Source of the DNA: Sphingomonas sp.
Lineage (GTDB): Bacteria > Pseudomonadota > Alphaproteobacteria > Sphingomonadales > Sphingomonadaceae
NCBI GenBank assembly: GCA_017418975.1
Contig: JAFOMG010000008.1
Location: 16,867 to 80,866, forward strand
DNA: 64,000 nt
Direction of reading: 5' to 3'
Part shown: positions 43,925-53,207 of the stretch, one piece after another
Position numbering within the stretch: the stretch's first letter is position 1
Layout of the letters: each line of letters starts with the position of its first letter
Notes under the pieces: model-generated
The model's input: only the letters and a program-made list of their open reading frames with translations
Told to the model about the DNA's origin: nothing
The model's database searches: none
Program-made: the position numbers and the translations under genes

Positions 43925-45450
43925 CCGAAATCCTGCTGATCCCCGGCGCGGTGCCGCTGGCCGAATGGCGCGCGATCTGGCGCGGCGCGGTACCGAAGCT
44001 CGACCCCGCCGCCGCCCCGCGCATCGCCGAGAGCGCGGCCGCGGTGGCGCGCATCCTGGCGTGGGGCGAGCCCGTCTATGGCATCAACACCGGCTTCGGG
44101 AAGCTCGCCAGCGTGCGGATCGAGGCCGAGGACCTGGCCACGCTCCAGCGCAACATCGTGCTCAGCCATGCCGCCGGGATCGGCGCGCCCTCGCCCGCCA
44201 CGGTCGTCCGGCTGATGCTGGCGCTCAAGCTCGCCAGCCTCGCCCAGGGCGCTTCGGGCGTGCAGCCGGCGACGGTGGCGCTGCTCGAGGCGATGCTGGC
44301 CCGGGGGCTGGCGCCGGTGGTGCCGAGCCAGGGATCCGTGGGCGCGAGCGGCGACCTCGCCCCGCTCTCTCATATGGCGGCGACGATGATCGGCATGGGC
44401 TCGATCGAGGTCGATGGCCGCGTGCTGCCAGCCGCGCAGGCGCTGGCCGAGGCCGGCCTCGCGCCCGTCACCCTCGGCCCCAAGGAAGGGCTCGCCCTGC
44501 TCAACGGCACTCAATTCTCCGCCGCCAACGCCCTTGCCGGGCTGTTCGAGACCGAGACGCTGTTCCGGGCCGCCCTCGTCACCGGCGCGCTCTCGACCGA
44601 GGCGGCCAAGGGCACCGATGCGCCGTTCGACCCGCGCATCCATCAATTGCGCCGCCATCCCGGTCAGATCGCGGTCGGCGAGACGCTGCGCACCCTCATG
44701 CAGGGCTCCGCGATCCGCGCCTCGCACCGCGACAATGATCCGCGCGTGCAGGACCCCTATTGCCTGCGCTGCCAGCCCCAGGTGATGGGCGCGGTGCTCG
44801 ACCTGCTGCGCCAGGCAGGCACGACGCTGGAGACCGAGGCGAACGGCGTCTCCGACAACCCCCTGATCTTCCCGGATACCGACGAGGCGCTGTCCGGCGG
44901 CAATTTCCACGCCGAGCCGGTCGCCTTCGCGGCAGACATGATCGCGCTGGCGATCTGCGAGATCGGTTCGATCGCCGAGCGCCGCATCGCGATGCTGGTC
45001 GATCCCGCCCTGTCGAACCTGCCCGCCTTCCTCACTCCCCGGCCCGGGCTCAATTCGGGCTTCATGATCCCCCAGGTGACCGCCGCCGCGCTCGTCTCCG
45101 AGAACAAGCAGCGCGCCATGCCGGCCAGTGTCGATTCGATCCCGACCTCGGCGAATCAGGAGGACCATGTCTCGATGGCCGCGCACGGCGCCCGCCGCCT
45201 GCTCGACATGGCGGCGAACTGCGCCGGCGTGATCGGCATCGAGCTGCTCGCCGCTGCCCAAGGCTGCGATTTCCATGCCGGGCTCACTTCGTCGGAGGCG
45301 CTGGAGCGCGTTCGCGCCCGGTTGCGCCGCGAGGTGCCAGCGCTCGACCATGACCGGCATTTCCACCCCGATATCGAGGCCGCCACCGCCCTGGTCCGCG
45401 CCGGTGCGGTAGCCGAGGCAGCGGCGATCACGCTGCCGGGGGTCGCATGA
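43921..45450 (+). CDS. hutH: Histidine ammonia-lyase
   Basis: 509-residue MIO enzyme removing ammonia from L-histidine to give urocanate, the first step of the pathway. The Ala-Ser-Gly triad that cyclises to the MIO cofactor is residues 142-144 in [16 protein letters not shown]. The active-site [11 protein letters not shown] and the [14 protein letters not shown] region are conserved. ATGA overlaps link it to hutI upstream and hutG downstream. Confidence 0.97.
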   Translation: MTEILLIPGAVPLAEWRAIWRGAVPKLDPAAAPRIAESAAAVARILAWGEPVYGINTGFGKLASVRIEAEDLATLQRNIVLSHAAGIGAPSPATVVRLMLALKLASLAQGASGVQPATVALLEAMLARGLAPVVPSQGSVGASGDLAPLSHMAATMIGMGSIEVDGRVLPAAQALAEAGLAPVTLGPKEGLALLNGTQFSAANALAGLFETETLFRAALVTGALSTEAAKGTDAPFDPRIHQLRRHPGQIAVGETLRTLMQGSAIRASHRDNDPRVQDPYCLRCQPQVMGAVLDLLRQAGTTLETEANGVSDNPLIFPDTDEALSGGNFHAEPVAFAADMIALAICEIGSIAERRIAMLVDPALSNLPAFLTPRPGLNSGFMIPQVTAAALVSENKQRAMPASVDSIPTSANQEDHVSMAAHGARRLLDMAANCAGVIGIELLAAAQGCDFHAGLTSSEALERVRARLRREVPALDHDRHFHPDIEAATALVRAGAVAEAAAITLPGVA

Positions 45451-46244
45451 GCTGGCTGGAGGTCCATCGCGGCGAGGCGCCGCTGATCGTCGCCTTTCCA
45501 CATACCGGAACGGACATTCCGGCGGAGATCGCGTTCACTTCGCCTTGGCTCGCCCGCAAGGATGCCGACTGGTGGATCGATCGGCTCTACGACTTCGCCG
45601 CCGGCCTGGGCGCGACCATGATCCGCACCACGATCTCGCGCAGCGTGATCGACGCGAATCGCGATCCGTCGGGCGCCTCGCTCTATCCCGGCCAGGCGAC
45701 GACCGAGCTTTGCCCGACCACGACCTTCGACGGCGAGCCCCTCCAGCGCCCGGATGCCGATGAGATCGCCCGGCGCCGCGCCACATGGTTCGATCCCTAT
45801 CACGCCGCGATCGAGGCGGAGATCGCCCGGTTGCGGGCGATCCACCCCAAAGTCGTGCTCTACGACGCCCATTCGATCCGCAGCCATGTCCCCCGTCTGT
45901 TCGATGGCGAACTGCCCCAGTTCAACATCGGCACCAATGGCGGCACCACCTGCGCGCCCGCGCTCACCCGAGCAGTCGAGGCCGCCTGCGCCGCCACGCC
46001 GTGGAGCCGGGTAACCGACGGCCGCTTTCGCGGGGGCTGGACCACGCGCCACTATGGCCGGCCCGAACAAGGCGTCCATGCCATCCAGATGGAGCTGGCC
46101 TGCCGAGGCTATATCGACGAGCCCGCGACGTTCGACGAGGGCCATTGGCCCACCCCCTATGACGAGGCCCGTGCCGCGCCGATGCGCGACGCGCTCGCCC
46201 AGATCCTCACCGCCTGCCTCAATTTCGCCGGAGCCCCGGAATGA
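45447..46244 (+). CDS. hutG: N-formylglutamate deformylase
   Basis: 265-residue Zn hydrolase (PF05013) cleaving N-formyl-L-glutamate to L-glutamate and formate, the last step. Metal and substrate residues lie in [32 protein letters not shown] and QMELACRGY. It belongs to the HutF/HutG branch, matching the hutF gene across the divergent promoter. It overlaps hutH and hutU by 4 bp each. Confidence 0.96.
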   Translation: MSWLEVHRGEAPLIVAFPHTGTDIPAEIAFTSPWLARKDADWWIDRLYDFAAGLGATMIRTTISRSVIDANRDPSGASLYPGQATTELCPTTTFDGEPLQRPDADEIARRRATWFDPYHAAIEAEIARLRAIHPKVVLYDAHSIRSHVPRLFDGELPQFNIGTNGGTTCAPALTRAVEAACAATPWSRVTDGRFRGGWTTRHYGRPEQGVHAIQMELACRGYIDEPATFDEGHWPTPYDEARAAPMRDALAQILTACLNFAGAPE

Positions 46245-47896
46245 CTCGCCTAGATAACAGCCGCATCATCAAGCCCGCCACCGGTACCGAACTCAGCGCG
46301 AAAAGCTGGCTCACCGAGGCGGCGTTGCGCATGCTGATGAACAACCTGCACCCCGATGTCGCCGAGCGGCCCGAGGAGCTGGTCGTCTATGGCGGCATCG
46401 GCCGCGCGGCGCGCGACTGGGAGAGCTATGACAGGATCGTCGCCGCGCTGCGCGATCTCGAAGCCGACGAGACGCTGCTGATCCAGTCGGGCAAGCCCGT
46501 CGGCGTGTTCCGCACGCACGAGAACGCACCGCGCGTCCTCCTCGCCAATTCGAACCTCGTGCCGCACTGGGCGACCTGGGAGCATTTCAACGCGCTCGAT
46601 CGCAAGGGCCTGGCGATGTACGGCCAGATGACCGCCGGCTCCTGGATCTATATCGGCACCCAGGGCATCGTGCAGGGCACCTACGAGACCTTCGCCGAGA
46701 TGGGCCGCCAGCATTATGGCGGCGACCTTAAGGGCCGCTGGCTGCTCACCGCCGGCCTGGGTGGCATGGGCGGGGCGCAGCCGCTGGCGGCGGTGATGGC
46801 GGGCGCCTCGTGCCTCGCCATCGAATGCCAGCCGAGCCGGATCGAGATGCGCCTGCGCACCGGCTATCTCGACCGCGCCGCCGAGACGATCGACGAAGCG
46901 CTCGCGATCATCCGCGCCGCCGACAAGCCGGTCTCGGTCGGCCTGCTCGGCAATGCGGCCGAGCTGCTGCCCGAGATGTTCGCGCGCGGCATCCGCCCCG
47001 ACCTGCTGACCGACCAGACCTCGGCGCATGACCCGGTCAACGGATATCTGCCCGTGGGATGGTCCGTCGCCGAATGGATCGAGCGGCGCGAGCGCGACCC
47101 GGAAGCGACGGCCAGGGCGGCAAAGGCGTCGATGGCGCAACATGTCCGCGCGATGCTCGATTTCCACGCGGCGGGCGTGCCGACGGTCGATTACGGCAAC
47201 AATATCCGCCAGGTCGCGCTCGACGAGGGCGTGGCCGACGCCTTTGCCTTTCCCGGCTTCGTCCCCGCCTATATCCGCCCGCTCTTCTGCCGGGGGATCG
47301 GGCCGTTCCGCTGGGCCGCGCTGTCCGGCGATCCGGAGGACATCGCCCGCACCGACGCCAAGGTGAAGGAGCTGCTGCCCGACGACGCGCATCTCCACAA
47401 CTGGCTCGACATGGCGGCCGAGCGCATCCACTTCCAGGGGCTGCCCGCGCGGATCTGCTGGGTGGGCCTGGGCGACCGCCACCGGCTCGGCCTCGCCTTC
47501 AACGCGATGGTGGCGTCGGGCGAGCTCAAGGCGCCGATCGTGATCGGGCGCGACCATCTCGACAGCGGATCGGTCGCCAGCCCCAATCGCGAGACCGAGG
47601 CGATGCGCGACGGATCGGACGCCGTCTCGGACTGGCCACTGCTCAACGCGCTGCTCAACACCGCGAGCGGCGCGACCTGGGTATCGCTGCATCATGGCGG
47701 CGGCGTCGGCATGGGCTATTCGCAGCATGCCGGCATGGTGATCGTCGCCGACGGCACGCCGGAAGCGGCGAAGCGGCTCGAGCGCGTGCTGTGGAACGAT
47801 CCCGCCACCGGCGTGATGCGGCACGCCGATGCGGGCTATGACATCGCGATCGATTGCGCGCGGGAAAAGGGGCTGGACCTGCCGGGGATATTGTAA
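46241..47896 (+). CDS. hutU: Urocanate hydratase
   Basis: 551-residue NAD-dependent urocanase converting urocanate to imidazolonepropionate, the second step. Conserved parts include [17 protein letters not shown], the NAD-binding [27 protein letters not shown] with the family's characteristic loop, and [11 protein letters not shown] near the end. Length is standard. Last gene of the operon, it is followed by a hairpin at 47915-47935. Confidence 0.97.
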   Translation: MTRLDNSRIIKPATGTELSAKSWLTEAALRMLMNNLHPDVAERPEELVVYGGIGRAARDWESYDRIVAALRDLEADETLLIQSGKPVGVFRTHENAPRVLLANSNLVPHWATWEHFNALDRKGLAMYGQMTAGSWIYIGTQGIVQGTYETFAEMGRQHYGGDLKGRWLLTAGLGGMGGAQPLAAVMAGASCLAIECQPSRIEMRLRTGYLDRAAETIDEALAIIRAADKPVSVGLLGNAAELLPEMFARGIRPDLLTDQTSAHDPVNGYLPVGWSVAEWIERRERDPEATARAAKASMAQHVRAMLDFHAAGVPTVDYGNNIRQVALDEGVADAFAFPGFVPAYIRPLFCRGIGPFRWAALSGDPEDIARTDAKVKELLPDDAHLHNWLDMAAERIHFQGLPARICWVGLGDRHRLGLAFNAMVASGELKAPIVIGRDHLDSGSVASPNRETEAMRDGSDAVSDWPLLNALLNTASGATWVSLHHGGGVGMGYSQHAGMVIVADGTPEAAKRLERVLWNDPATGVMRHADAGYDIAIDCAREKGLDLPGIL

Positions 47897-47914
47897 GCGC
47901 GGCGCCCCTATCTT

Positions 47915-47935
47915 CCCCTCCCTTCCGGGGAGGGG
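47915..47935. terminator. Inverted repeat between hutU and the asparaginase-like gene
   Basis: CCCCTCC and GGAGGGG arms around CTTCCGG form a compact hairpin between convergent stops. Same C-rich/G-rich class as the elements at 12773, 29707, 34591, 34688 and 63390. Confidence 0.55.
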
Positions 47936-47944
47936 CGCTTCGGC

Positions 47945-48439
47945 TCAAATCTCCACGAACCTGCCCGCCTCGCGGTCCTTCACGACCCTGCCGGCCTCGA
48001 ACACGGTGCCGTTCATGGTGATGTAGACGCCCGGCTTCGCGACCTGGACGGTGGCGAAGGCCATGCCGAGGTTGAAGGTGGCATCGCTCTCGGCGAAGCG
48101 CGCCGGGGCGAGCGCGCCGACCAGCACGATCGTCTTGCCCGCGATGCCGGTCAGCGCCTTGGCGGTCTCGGTCATCGTGTCGGTGCCGTGCGTTATCACG
48201 ATGCGCTCCGCATCCGAGGCGGCGGCGCGCGATGCGATCAGGGCGCGATCGGCGTCGTCCATCTCCAGGCTGTCCTTGCGCATCACCTCCTCGACCTCGA
48301 AGGGGTGCAGCACGCGGCCCAGCTCGAGCAGCCGCGTCACCATCGTGCCCACGATCGTGTATTTGCTCGAGGCGTCGAAATATTGCTTGTCGATCGTGCC
48401 GCCGGTGGTGAGCACGAGGATGGGCTGGGTGCTGGTCAT
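47945..48439 (-). CDS. Short asparaginase-domain protein
   Basis: 164-residue protein covering only the N-terminal domain of type I/II L-asparaginases. Both catalytic-threonine motifs are present: TTGGTIDK (Thr12 and Thr15) and THGTDTM (Thr86, Asp87). Full enzymes are about twice as long and use a second domain for dimer contacts and part of the site, so this may be a distinct small amidohydrolase; similar short proteins exist in other Proteobacteria as far as I recall. The frame is clean from ATG 48439 to stop. It is convergent with hutU and could deamidate Asn or Gln-like compounds. Confidence 0.75.
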   Translation of the reverse strand: MTSTQPILVLTTGGTIDKQYFDASSKYTIVGTMVTRLLELGRVLHPFEVEEVMRKDSLEMDDADRALIASRAAASDAERIVITHGTDTMTETAKALTGIAGKTIVLVGALAPARFAESDATFNLGMAFATVQVAKPGVYITMNGTVFEAGRVVKDREAGRFVEI

Positions 48440-48468
48440 GCGCGGCCCTTACGCCTCTTCCTTCCCGA

Positions 48469-48495
48469 CGTCATCCCGCGAAGGCGGGGATGACG
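48469..48495. repeat. Short TCATCCCGC palindrome (REP-like)
   Basis: CGTCATCCC and GGGATGACG arms around CGCGAAGGCG, 29 bp upstream of the asparaginase-like start. It shares the TCATCCC word with the repeat at 42575-42670. The rest of 48440-48576 has no other motif I can support. Confidence 0.5.
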
Positions 48496-48576
48496 GGAGC
48501 GTGGGACAAAATGCCCAGCCCGCCTGCGCAATTACGCAGGTGACACGCCGCACCGAAGCGCGTAGCCCGGTCGATC

Positions 48577-48981
48577 ATGGGGGCATGGCGCGTTTTCCTG
48601 AAGGAGCATCGCTGGCTGGCATTGTGGCTGATCGCCGCGGCGCTGGCGGTGAAGGCGCTCGTTCCCCAGGGATATATGCTCGCTGACAGCGGCGGGAAGA
48701 CGCTCACCGTGGCGATCTGCGACGGCAACGGCCCCGCGACGATGACCATCGACGTGCCGATGGCACCCGATCACGCCAAGGCGCCGGACGGCACCAAGCA
48801 GGATGGCGGCTGCGCCTATTCCTCGCTCGGCCATGCCATGACGGGCGGCGCCGATCCGGTGCTGCTGCTCGCCGCGATCGCCTTCCTGCTCGCGCTGGGC
48901 TTCGCGCCCGCCGCGCAGCCCATGATCCGGCGCCGGGCCTTCGCCCAGCCGCCTGCCCAGGGGCCCCCTTCCCGCGCCTGA
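48577..48981 (+). CDS. DUF2946-like membrane protein
   Basis: 134-residue protein resembling DUF2946: an N-terminal membrane helix (LALWLIAAALAVKALVPQGYM), a periplasmic loop with CDGNGP and a CAYSSLGHA motif, and a second helix (VLLLAAIAFLLALGFAP). The two cysteines and nearby His/Met residues are candidates for copper or other metal binding. It is 33 bp before a TonB-dependent receptor that is coupled to a PepSY protein, a trio seen with copper- or iron-responsive uptake. No ribosome-binding site is obvious at the ATG. Metal role is inferred. Confidence 0.65.
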   Translation: MGAWRVFLKEHRWLALWLIAAALAVKALVPQGYMLADSGGKTLTVAICDGNGPATMTIDVPMAPDHAKAPDGTKQDGGCAYSSLGHAMTGGADPVLLLAAIAFLLALGFAPAAQPMIRRRAFAQPPAQGPPSRA

Positions 48982-49014
48982 ACCCGTCGACTTTCCTCGT
49001 TCAGGTGATTTCCC

Positions 49015-51297
49015 ATGGCTTCCCATCGTCGCGCGCGCCTTAGCGCGCTGCCGCTCCTGTGCATCGCCGCTCCCGCCCTGGCGCAGGAAGCGGAGAATGA
49101 TTCCTCCATCCTAGTCGTCGGCCAGAAGGGCGCGCCGATCACCATCGACCCGCGCGGACTCTCCGTAAGTCTGGGCGACGCGCAATTCGCCGGCGTCAAC
49201 GCCCAGAATGTCGAGGATCTGATGAAATATGCGCCCGATTTCTTCGTGCGCAAACGCTATGCCGGCGATTCCAACGGCGTGCCGGGCTTTCGCGGCACCC
49301 ATTCGACCCAGAGCGCCCGTACGCTGGTGATGGTCGACGGTTTCGTGGTGTCGAACTTCCTCGGCAACTCGTTCGGCTTCGCGCCGAAATGGGGCGTGGT
49401 CGGCCCGGGCGAGGTCGAGCAGTTCGACATCGTCTACGGCCCCTATTCGGCGCGCTATCCGGGCAATTCCATGGGCGGGATCGTCAACATCACCACGCGC
49501 TCGCCAGAGAAGACCGAGGCCTTCGCCACGGTGCAGGGCCTGGCCGAGCCCTATGACCAGTACGGCACCCATGCGACCTATCGCGGCTGGTCGGGCGAGG
49601 CGGGCCTGGGCTGGCGGCAGCAGGACGGGCCCTGGTCGGCGCGGGTCTCCGGGCGGCATTTCCGCAACGACGGCCAGCCGATGAGCTGGTACGGGCTCGT
49701 ACCGGCAACAGGCGCGCCGGGCACGGCGGTGACCGGCGCGGTGATCGATCCGGGCCAGGCCATCCCCAACGCGCCGGGCAGCGCGGGCAATCCCATCTTC
49801 GCCGCGCAGAGCCCGGCGGCGACGACGCAGGACCAGGCCAAGCTGCGGATCGGCTATGACGGCGCCTCGGGCGTCACCGGCGAGATGCTGTTCGCCTATT
49901 GGCGCAATCTCGATGCCCAATATGCGCCCGACTGCTATCTGCGCGACGCGGCGGGCAACAAGGTCTGCGAAGGGCGCGTGACGACGCTCGGGCGGACCTG
50001 GACGGCAGCGGGCGCGCGCTGGTCGCGGACGGTGCGGGACGAGTTCCTGGCGGGCGGCAGGATCGCGGCGCCGATCGGGGCCGGGGTGACGGCGAAGCTC
50101 AACCTCTCCACCTATCAGATCGCGCGATCGGACGGGTTCACTTCGGCGAGCTGGGCGGCGGGCGCCGCCGACGGCGCCGGCCTGCTCGCGCGGCAAGGGC
50201 CCACCGGCTGGTACACGGCCGAGCTGTCGCTGGACGGCAGGGCCGGCGCGCTCGACCTTGCCGCCGGGGCGAGCGCCAATCTCTACCGGACCGACCTGAC
50301 CAACTACACCCTGCCCCGCTGGCGCACCGACGGCGGCCGCGTTTTCTCGACCCGCACCTTCGGCAGGACGCGGCTGCTCGCCGGCTGGGCCGAGGCGCGG
50401 CTGCATGCCGATGCACTGGTGTTCACGCTGGGCGCGCGCCTGGAAAGCTGGCGGGCGTTCGACGGCGGGCTCGGGCGGATCGGCGCTTCCGGTCAGCCCG
50501 TGACCAATCGTTATGCAGCGCGCAGCGACACGGCGTTCGATCCCAAAGCCTCGGTCGAATGGCATGGCGGGGCGACCAGCGTGCAGCTCAGCCTCGCCGA
50601 GGCAACCCGCTTCCCGACGGTGGGCGAGCTGTTCCAGGGCAGCCTGAACGGCGACGGGAGCTTCAACCGCGACAGCTTCGATCCGAACCTGAAGCCCGAG
50701 CGCTCGCGCGATGCCAATCTGGTGGTGGCGCATGATTTCGGGCGGCTGAAGCTCACCGGATCGGCCTTCTGGCAGCGGGTGGAGGACACGATCTTCGCGT
50801 TCGCGGGATTCAACCAGAACGGCGTGACCACCTCCAGCTTCAAGAATATCGACCTGACCCGGCAATATGGCCTGGAGCTGATCGCCGAGGCGCGCGATGT
50901 CGGCCTGCCCGGGCTCGACATCGACGCCAATGCCGCCTGGATCGATTCACGGACGGTGCGGAACGCCAGCGCGCCGGCGGCGGAGGGCGTGCAGTTCCCC
51001 CGCATCCCGCGCTGGCGGCTCAACGCGAATGTCCGATACCAGGTGACGCCGCGGCTGCTCGCCTCGCTCGGCCTGCGCTATGCGACGCGGCCCAATACCG
51101 ACCTGTTCGGGCTGCAGCGCGGCGACACCTTCGGCTATACCTCGGAGCTGTTCGCGCTCGATGCGAGAGTGAATTGGAAGATGACCGACAGGTTCCGGCT
51201 GAGCGCGGGCGTGGACAACATCACCAATGATCGCGCCTGGGTCTATCATCCCTATCCGCAGCGCAGCTTCCTGGTCGAAGCCGGGTGGACGCTGTGA
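49015..51297 (+). CDS. TonB-dependent receptor, metal-uptake type
   Basis: 760-residue outer-membrane receptor with a signal peptide ending at ALA (about residue 23), TonB-box-like SSILVVG, a plug containing VPGFRGTHSTQSARTLVMVDG and VEQFDIVYGPYSARYPGNSMGG (broken here for length), and a barrel ending RSFLVEAGWTL. It is shorter than the two sugar/peptide-type receptors and close in size to siderophore and copper (OprC-like) receptors. An AGGTGA ribosome-binding site precedes the ATG. Its stop overlaps the PepSY gene (GTGA). The neighbours suggest copper or iron; the ligand is not proved. Confidence 0.88.
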   Translation: MASHRRARLSALPLLCIAAPALAQEAENDSSILVVGQKGAPITIDPRGLSVSLGDAQFAGVNAQNVEDLMKYAPDFFVRKRYAGDSNGVPGFRGTHSTQSARTLVMVDGFVVSNFLGNSFGFAPKWGVVGPGEVEQFDIVYGPYSARYPGNSMGGIVNITTRSPEKTEAFATVQGLAEPYDQYGTHATYRGWSGEAGLGWRQQDGPWSARVSGRHFRNDGQPMSWYGLVPATGAPGTAVTGAVIDPGQAIPNAPGSAGNPIFAAQSPAATTQDQAKLRIGYDGASGVTGEMLFAYWRNLDAQYAPDCYLRDAAGNKVCEGRVTTLGRTWTAAGARWSRTVRDEFLAGGRIAAPIGAGVTAKLNLSTYQIARSDGFTSASWAAGAADGAGLLARQGPTGWYTAELSLDGRAGALDLAAGASANLYRTDLTNYTLPRWRTDGGRVFSTRTFGRTRLLAGWAEARLHADALVFTLGARLESWRAFDGGLGRIGASGQPVTNRYAARSDTAFDPKASVEWHGGATSVQLSLAEATRFPTVGELFQGSLNGDGSFNRDSFDPNLKPERSRDANLVVAHDFGRLKLTGSAFWQRVEDTIFAFAGFNQNGVTTSSFKNIDLTRQYGLELIAEARDVGLPGLDIDANAAWIDSRTVRNASAPAAEGVQFPRIPRWRLNANVRYQVTPRLLASLGLRYATRPNTDLFGLQRGDTFGYTSELFALDARVNWKMTDRFRLSAGVDNITNDRAWVYHPYPQRSFLVEAGWTL

Positions 51298-52688
51298 GCG
51301 CGCCCGCCCCTGCCCGGCACGAGCACTGGTTCCGCGCGGTGTGGCGCTGGCATTTCTACGCCGGCATCTTCTGCGTGCCCTTCATCCTGTGGCTCTCGGT
51401 GACGGGCGGCATCTATCTGTTCAAGCCGCAGATCGAGGGCTGGCTCTATGCGCCCTATACGCATGTCGCGCAGCCGGGCGTGCCGATGCTGGCGCCCGAA
51501 GGGATCGTCGCGGCGGGAACGCGCGCGGTGCCGGGATCGGTGCTCCACAAATATGTGCTGCCCGAAGCGCCGGACGACGCGGTGCAGCTGCTCGTCGGCA
51601 CCGGCGCCGAGGAAACACGGGTCTGGGTGCATCCGCAGACCGGGCAAGTGCTGAAGGCAGTGCCCGAAGAGGCGCGGTTCATGCGCGTGATCTTCCGCCT
51701 GCACGGCGAGCTGCTGGCGGGCGACCGGGGTTCGGCGCTGGTCGAGATCGCCGCCTGCTGGACGATCGTGATGATCCTCACCGGCCTGTTCCTGTGGTGG
51801 CCGCGCGGGCGCAAGGGCAAGGGGCCGGGCGGAATCCTGTGGCCCCGGCTCGGCGCCGGCAAGCGCGTCTTCTGGCGCGACATGCACGCGGTGACCGGGC
51901 TGTGGGTGTCGATCGGCGCCGTGTTCCTGATCGCATCGGGCCTGCCCTGGGCGAAGAACTGGGGCGACTATCTCAAGCAGGTGCGCGTGGCGACGGGCAC
52001 CGCGGCAGGGCGGCAGGACTGGTCGGCGGGCTCGGCCGCCGATGCGGCGGCGCGCGCCGATCTGGACAAGGGCGCGCGCTCGATGCTCGACGAGCATGCC
52101 GGGCATCACGGGATGACGATGGCGCATGTCGCGCCTGCGGGGCCCGCGCTCGACCGGGTAGTGGTCAAGGCGATGACGCTCGGGCTCGCCGCGCCGGCCG
52201 AAGTGAGCCCGCCGACGCGCCCGGGCGGGCGCTGGCTCGCCCGATCCCAGGCCGAGGACCGGACCCGCCGCGTCTCGGTCGAGATCGGTGAGGACGGCGC
52301 GGTGATCGGGTCGCAGGGCTTTGGCGACCGGCACTGGATCGACCGGGCGGTGGGCTTCGGCGTCGCGGTGCACGAGGGAGCGTGGCTGGGGCTGCTCAAC
52401 CAGCTGGCCAATCTGACGATATTGATGGGGCTGGTGACGCTGGCGGTGTCGAGCCTGGTGCTGTGGTGGCGCCGGCGGTCGCCGGGCCGGCTGGGCGCGC
52501 CGGCGGCGAAGGATCCGCTGCGGCACAGCTGGGCGCTCGTCGGCCTGACCGTGATGCTCGGGCTGCTGATGCCACTGTTCGGGATCACGCTGGCGATCGC
52601 GGCGGCTTTCGAACTGGGGGCGCGGCGCATGGCGCCGGGGCTGGCGCGCTGGCTGGGGCTGCGCGCGCCTGTCGAAAATGTAACCTGA
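51294..52688 (+). CDS. PepSY-associated TM-domain protein (possible membrane reductase)
   Basis: 464-residue inner-membrane protein with four or more helices: an N-terminal WRWHFYAGIFCVPFILWLS helix, a PepSY periplasmic domain, a helix near 150-175 (WTIVMILTGLFLWW), DMHAVTGLWVSIGAVFLIASG and two C-terminal helices. Conserved His in the helices could bind heme, as in FoxB/PiuB-like siderophore reductases. A Met/His-rich loop (HAGHHGMTMAHV) around residue 270 may bind metal. It starts with a GTG overlapping the receptor stop. Together they form a metal acquisition operon by analogy. Confidence 0.85.
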   Translation: MSAPAPARHEHWFRAVWRWHFYAGIFCVPFILWLSVTGGIYLFKPQIEGWLYAPYTHVAQPGVPMLAPEGIVAAGTRAVPGSVLHKYVLPEAPDDAVQLLVGTGAEETRVWVHPQTGQVLKAVPEEARFMRVIFRLHGELLAGDRGSALVEIAACWTIVMILTGLFLWWPRGRKGKGPGGILWPRLGAGKRVFWRDMHAVTGLWVSIGAVFLIASGLPWAKNWGDYLKQVRVATGTAAGRQDWSAGSAADAAARADLDKGARSMLDEHAGHHGMTMAHVAPAGPALDRVVVKAMTLGLAAPAEVSPPTRPGGRWLARSQAEDRTRRVSVEIGEDGAVIGSQGFGDRHWIDRAVGFGVAVHEGAWLGLLNQLANLTILMGLVTLAVSSLVLWWRRRSPGRLGAPAAKDPLRHSWALVGLTVMLGLLMPLFGITLAIAAAFELGARRMAPGLARWLGLRAPVENVT

Positions 52689-52765
52689 CGGCCACCGCCC
52701 CGATACCGGCGGGAGTGCATTTCCCGTCTCACGGTCACCGAGAACGACCAGAGAGGAGTGAGGAA

Positions 52766-52894
52766 ATGCCCCATCGCCGCACCACGATCGCGCTTCTGGC
52801 CATCGCCACGCTCGTGAGCGGATCGGCGGCCTGGTCGACCGCGGATGCCCGCCTCGTCGCGCACGCACCGGTGGCGGCGGCGCACGGGCGCTGA
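52766..52894 (+). CDS. Small exported peptide, 42 residues
   Basis: A strong ribosome-binding site (GAGAGGAGTGAGG) precedes ATG 52766, which opens a 42-codon frame. Its first 28 residues look like a signal peptide (basic PHRRTT, then IALLAIATLVSGSAAWS, cut near ADA), leaving only about 15 residues (LVAHAPVAAAHGR end). It lies 77 bp after the PepSY gene and before a strong terminator, so it is probably the last gene of that operon. Too short for homology claims; the two His could touch metal. Confidence 0.5.
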   Translation: MPHRRTTIALLAIATLVSGSAAWSTADARLVAHAPVAAAHGR

Positions 52895-52984
52895 CCACGA
52901 CAGTTTCGGCATCGCGCACTCTCCCTGTCCGGGGCGATGCCAGCGGGTGCGGGTTTCCTCTTTTGCCTGCACCCGCAACACCTG

Positions 52985-53027
52985 AACGGCCGGCGCGCAT
53001 CCCCTCCCGCGCCGGCCGTTTTGTTTT
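52985..53027 (+). terminator. Strong Rho-independent terminator
   Basis: A 13-bp perfect stem (AACGGCCGGCGCG and its complement, 52985-52997 and 53008-53020) with a 10-base loop is followed by TTGTTTT. It ends the metal-uptake operon. In the 313-bp stretch 52895-53207 nothing else is recognisable; 53028-53207 is the presumed leader of the next gene, without a clear promoter. Confidence 0.85.
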
Positions 53028-53207
53028 GGCCAATGGCGCACATGACAGTAAGTTAATCTGCAAGGCAGGTCCGGGAAGGGCGGGCAAGGCTATCCCGAAC
53101 GGGCAGGCCATCTCCGCGTTCATGGCCGGCAAACCGCGGCGCCCGGCCCTCCTGCACTCCTCGGGCCGGGCGTCGCACCCAGACATTGCAACCAGGGCAC
53201 ACAGACG

